A stretch of DNA of 6,407 bases from assembly GCA_945861815.1 (NCBI GenBank), contig CAMAVV010000097.1, positions 1 to 6,407 of the forward strand. Reading direction: 5' to 3'. Positions 5,941 through 6,407 of this stretch are shown here, one piece after another (position 1 is the stretch's first letter; the number at the start of each line of letters is the position of its first letter). This DNA comes from Thermoflexus hugenholtzii JAD2 (GTDB lineage Bacteria; Chloroflexota; Dehalococcoidia; SHYB01). The notes under the pieces are model-generated. The model was not told the origin of the DNA, ran no database searches, and was given only the letters and a program-made list of their open reading frames with translations. The position numbers and the translations under genes were made by a program.

Positions 5941-6035
5941 CCATTGTCACCCTGAGGCCGTGGAGTCCGCATCCAAGGCGAAGGGTCTACCAGCCTCGTA
6001 GTTCCTTCGTCGCAGATTCCTCAGGATGACAATGG
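5941..6035. repeat. 95-bp near-palindromic intergenic element (MITE/REP-like)
   Basis: Terminal inverted repeats CCATTGTCACCCTGAGG (5941-5957) and CCTCAGGATGACAATGG (6019-6035) match at 16 of 17 positions. Inside them AGTCCGC (5964-5970) pairs with GCAGATT (6012-6018), with one wobble and one mismatch. In the centre CGAAGG (5979-5984) plus CTAC (5987-5990) pairs with GTAG (5998-6001) plus CCTTCG (6004-6009) around a 7-nt loop. The whole element can therefore fold into one long hairpin. It starts 6 nt after the rex stop and has no open frame of its own. The ends recall the TGTCATyCTGAG-type repeats I know from Chloroflexota and other genomes (memory, not checked). It lacks a T tract, so it is not a classical terminator. 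Confidence 0.8.
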
Positions 6036-6099
6036 TGTGCCAACCGCCCATTCCCCATTGGCCCACATCTGCGGTATACCTATGGCCTCAACAATCCTT

Positions 6100-6122
6100 T
6101 TCTCGCCCCTGGAGGGAGAGAA
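6100..6122. repeat. Small hairpin upstream of the zinc-ribbon-like gene
   Basis: TTCTC-G-CCC (6100-6108) pairs with GGG-A-GAGAA (6114-6122) with one G/A mismatch and a 5-nt loop. Its CTCTCCC/GGGAGAG composition resembles the twin hairpins at 3957-4035, so it may be a degraded copy of the same repeat class. It is followed at 6136-6151 by TTGAGCGAAGCGAAGG, which resembles arms of the TCATTCTGAG-type repeats. Confidence 0.5.
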
Positions 6123-6154
6123 CCAAAGCATGCCCTTGAGCGAAGCGAAGGGAG

Positions 6155-6159
6155 AGGAG
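6155..6159 (+). promoter_or_regulatory. Ribosome binding site of the zinc-ribbon-like gene
   Basis: AGGAG lies 5 nt before the ATG at 6165, within a purine-rich GGGAGAGGAG tract that continues directly from repeat-like sequence. It is a strong site and makes translation of the small gene credible. Confidence 0.65.
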
Positions 6160-6164
6160 ACCCC

Positions 6165-6374
6165 ATGGAATGCCCTTTTTGCGACAGCCGTATCGGACAG
6201 CCACAGGCGACGAAAGTACGGGTAGAGGACGGGCTAGACCGGTTCGACGTGTTGATGCTCTACTGCTCGCATTGCTCCAAGGTCCTTGGCGTGGCGCAAC
6301 AGTTCACCTGTGAGGCAATGGATATCACCTTCCCCAAGGTGAAATGCCTCGCCCCGGATGTGATGGGGGGATAG
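6165..6374 (+). CDS. Small two-CxxC putative zinc-ribbon protein, function unknown
   Basis: This complete gene encodes 69 residues and ends with TAG at 6372-6374. It has two CxxC knuckles, C3-P-F-C6 and C34-S-H-C37, spaced as in small zinc ribbons; an isolated C49 and C61 follow. The segment between the knuckles (Q-A-T-K-V-R-V to F-D-V-L-M-L-Y) looks like the beta strands of a ribbon. There is no transmembrane or signal segment. I do not recognise a named family. A strong Shine-Dalgarno (AGGAG, 6155-6159) and the cysteine pattern argue for a real gene. It stands 229 nt after rex behind repeat DNA, so it is probably a separate unit, although no convincing promoter is visible. Zinc binding is inferred from the cysteines; a nucleic-acid or protein-binding role is only a guess. 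Confidence 0.65.
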   Translation: MECPFCDSRIGQPQATKVRVEDGLDRFDVLMLYCSHCSKVLGVAQQFTCEAMDITFPKVKCLAPDVMGG

Positions 6375-6407
6375 GACAAAGAGTGCCAAACGCCCCTTGC
6401 TAAGTGC
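6375..6407. other. 3' end of window, non-coding
   Basis: No gene is seen. GTGCCAAACGCCCCTT at 6383-6398 matches GTGCCAACCGCCCATT at 6037-6052 at 14 of 16 positions, so another repeat copy may begin here and be cut by the window edge. Confidence 0.35.

Noticed and set aside
5099..5950. 283-codon - strand open frame across the menG end and rex
   Set aside because: It is antisense to two well-supported genes, rich in His/Arg/Asp/Ala as expected for a shadow, and has no recognisable motif.
6058..6086. TTGGCC-N17-TATGGC as promoter of the zinc-ribbon gene
   Set aside because: The spacing is right but the hexamers match consensus at only about four and three positions; too weak to call.
3949..6160. 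CRISPR array suspected from the several palindromes
   Set aside because: The repeats differ in sequence and spacing and no regularly spaced repeat units or cas genes are present.
6037..6225. 62-codon + strand open frame upstream of the zinc-ribbon gene
   Set aside because: It crosses repeat DNA and overlaps the better-supported gene at 6165 in another frame, with no ribosome binding site and no motif.

Overview
The window is GC-rich, tightly packed bacterial DNA with six protein genes and no RNA genes. The organism is most likely an uncultivated member of the Chloroflexota (Dehalococcoidia/SAR202-like). This is an inference from three things: a luciferase-like flavin oxidoreductase next to a cyclase-family hydrolase, a menaquinone-type methyltransferase with Rex, and palindromic intergenic repeats of a kind I associate with such genomes. 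No marker gene here proves the taxonomy.

Left part (1-1584, + strand): the 3' end of an LLM-class flavin-dependent oxidoreductase, then after 9 nt a complete cyclase-family (kynurenine formamidase/isatin hydrolase-like) metal hydrolase. The two look like one catabolic operon of unknown substrate. A short hairpin at 1591-1611 separates it from a convergent transcription unit.

Middle (1612-4329, - strand): a leaderless-looking DUF503 (YlxP-like) gene is followed by a 778-residue MrfA/YprA-type superfamily 2 helicase with a C-terminal cysteine cluster. Between them lies an 87-nt spacer filled by a twin-hairpin repeat that ends right at the helicase ribosome binding site.

Right part (4452-5935, + strand): a strong sigma70-type promoter (TTGACG-N17-TAGAAT) drives menG (demethylmenaquinone methyltransferase) and rex (NADH-sensing repressor). 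These overlap by four bases (GTGA), so they are probably translationally coupled. A Rex-operator-like 18-mer, TTGTGACAAGTTTTACAA, sits at 4480-4497 over the predicted transcription start. The simplest reading is an autoregulated redox circuit in which Rex controls its own gene and a quinone-maturation gene. This is the most interesting signal in the window. It is a new arrangement of known parts rather than a new system.

End (5936-6407): a 95-bp near-palindromic interspersed repeat, a second small hairpin and repeat-like DNA, and a 69-residue two-CxxC putative zinc-binding protein of unknown function.
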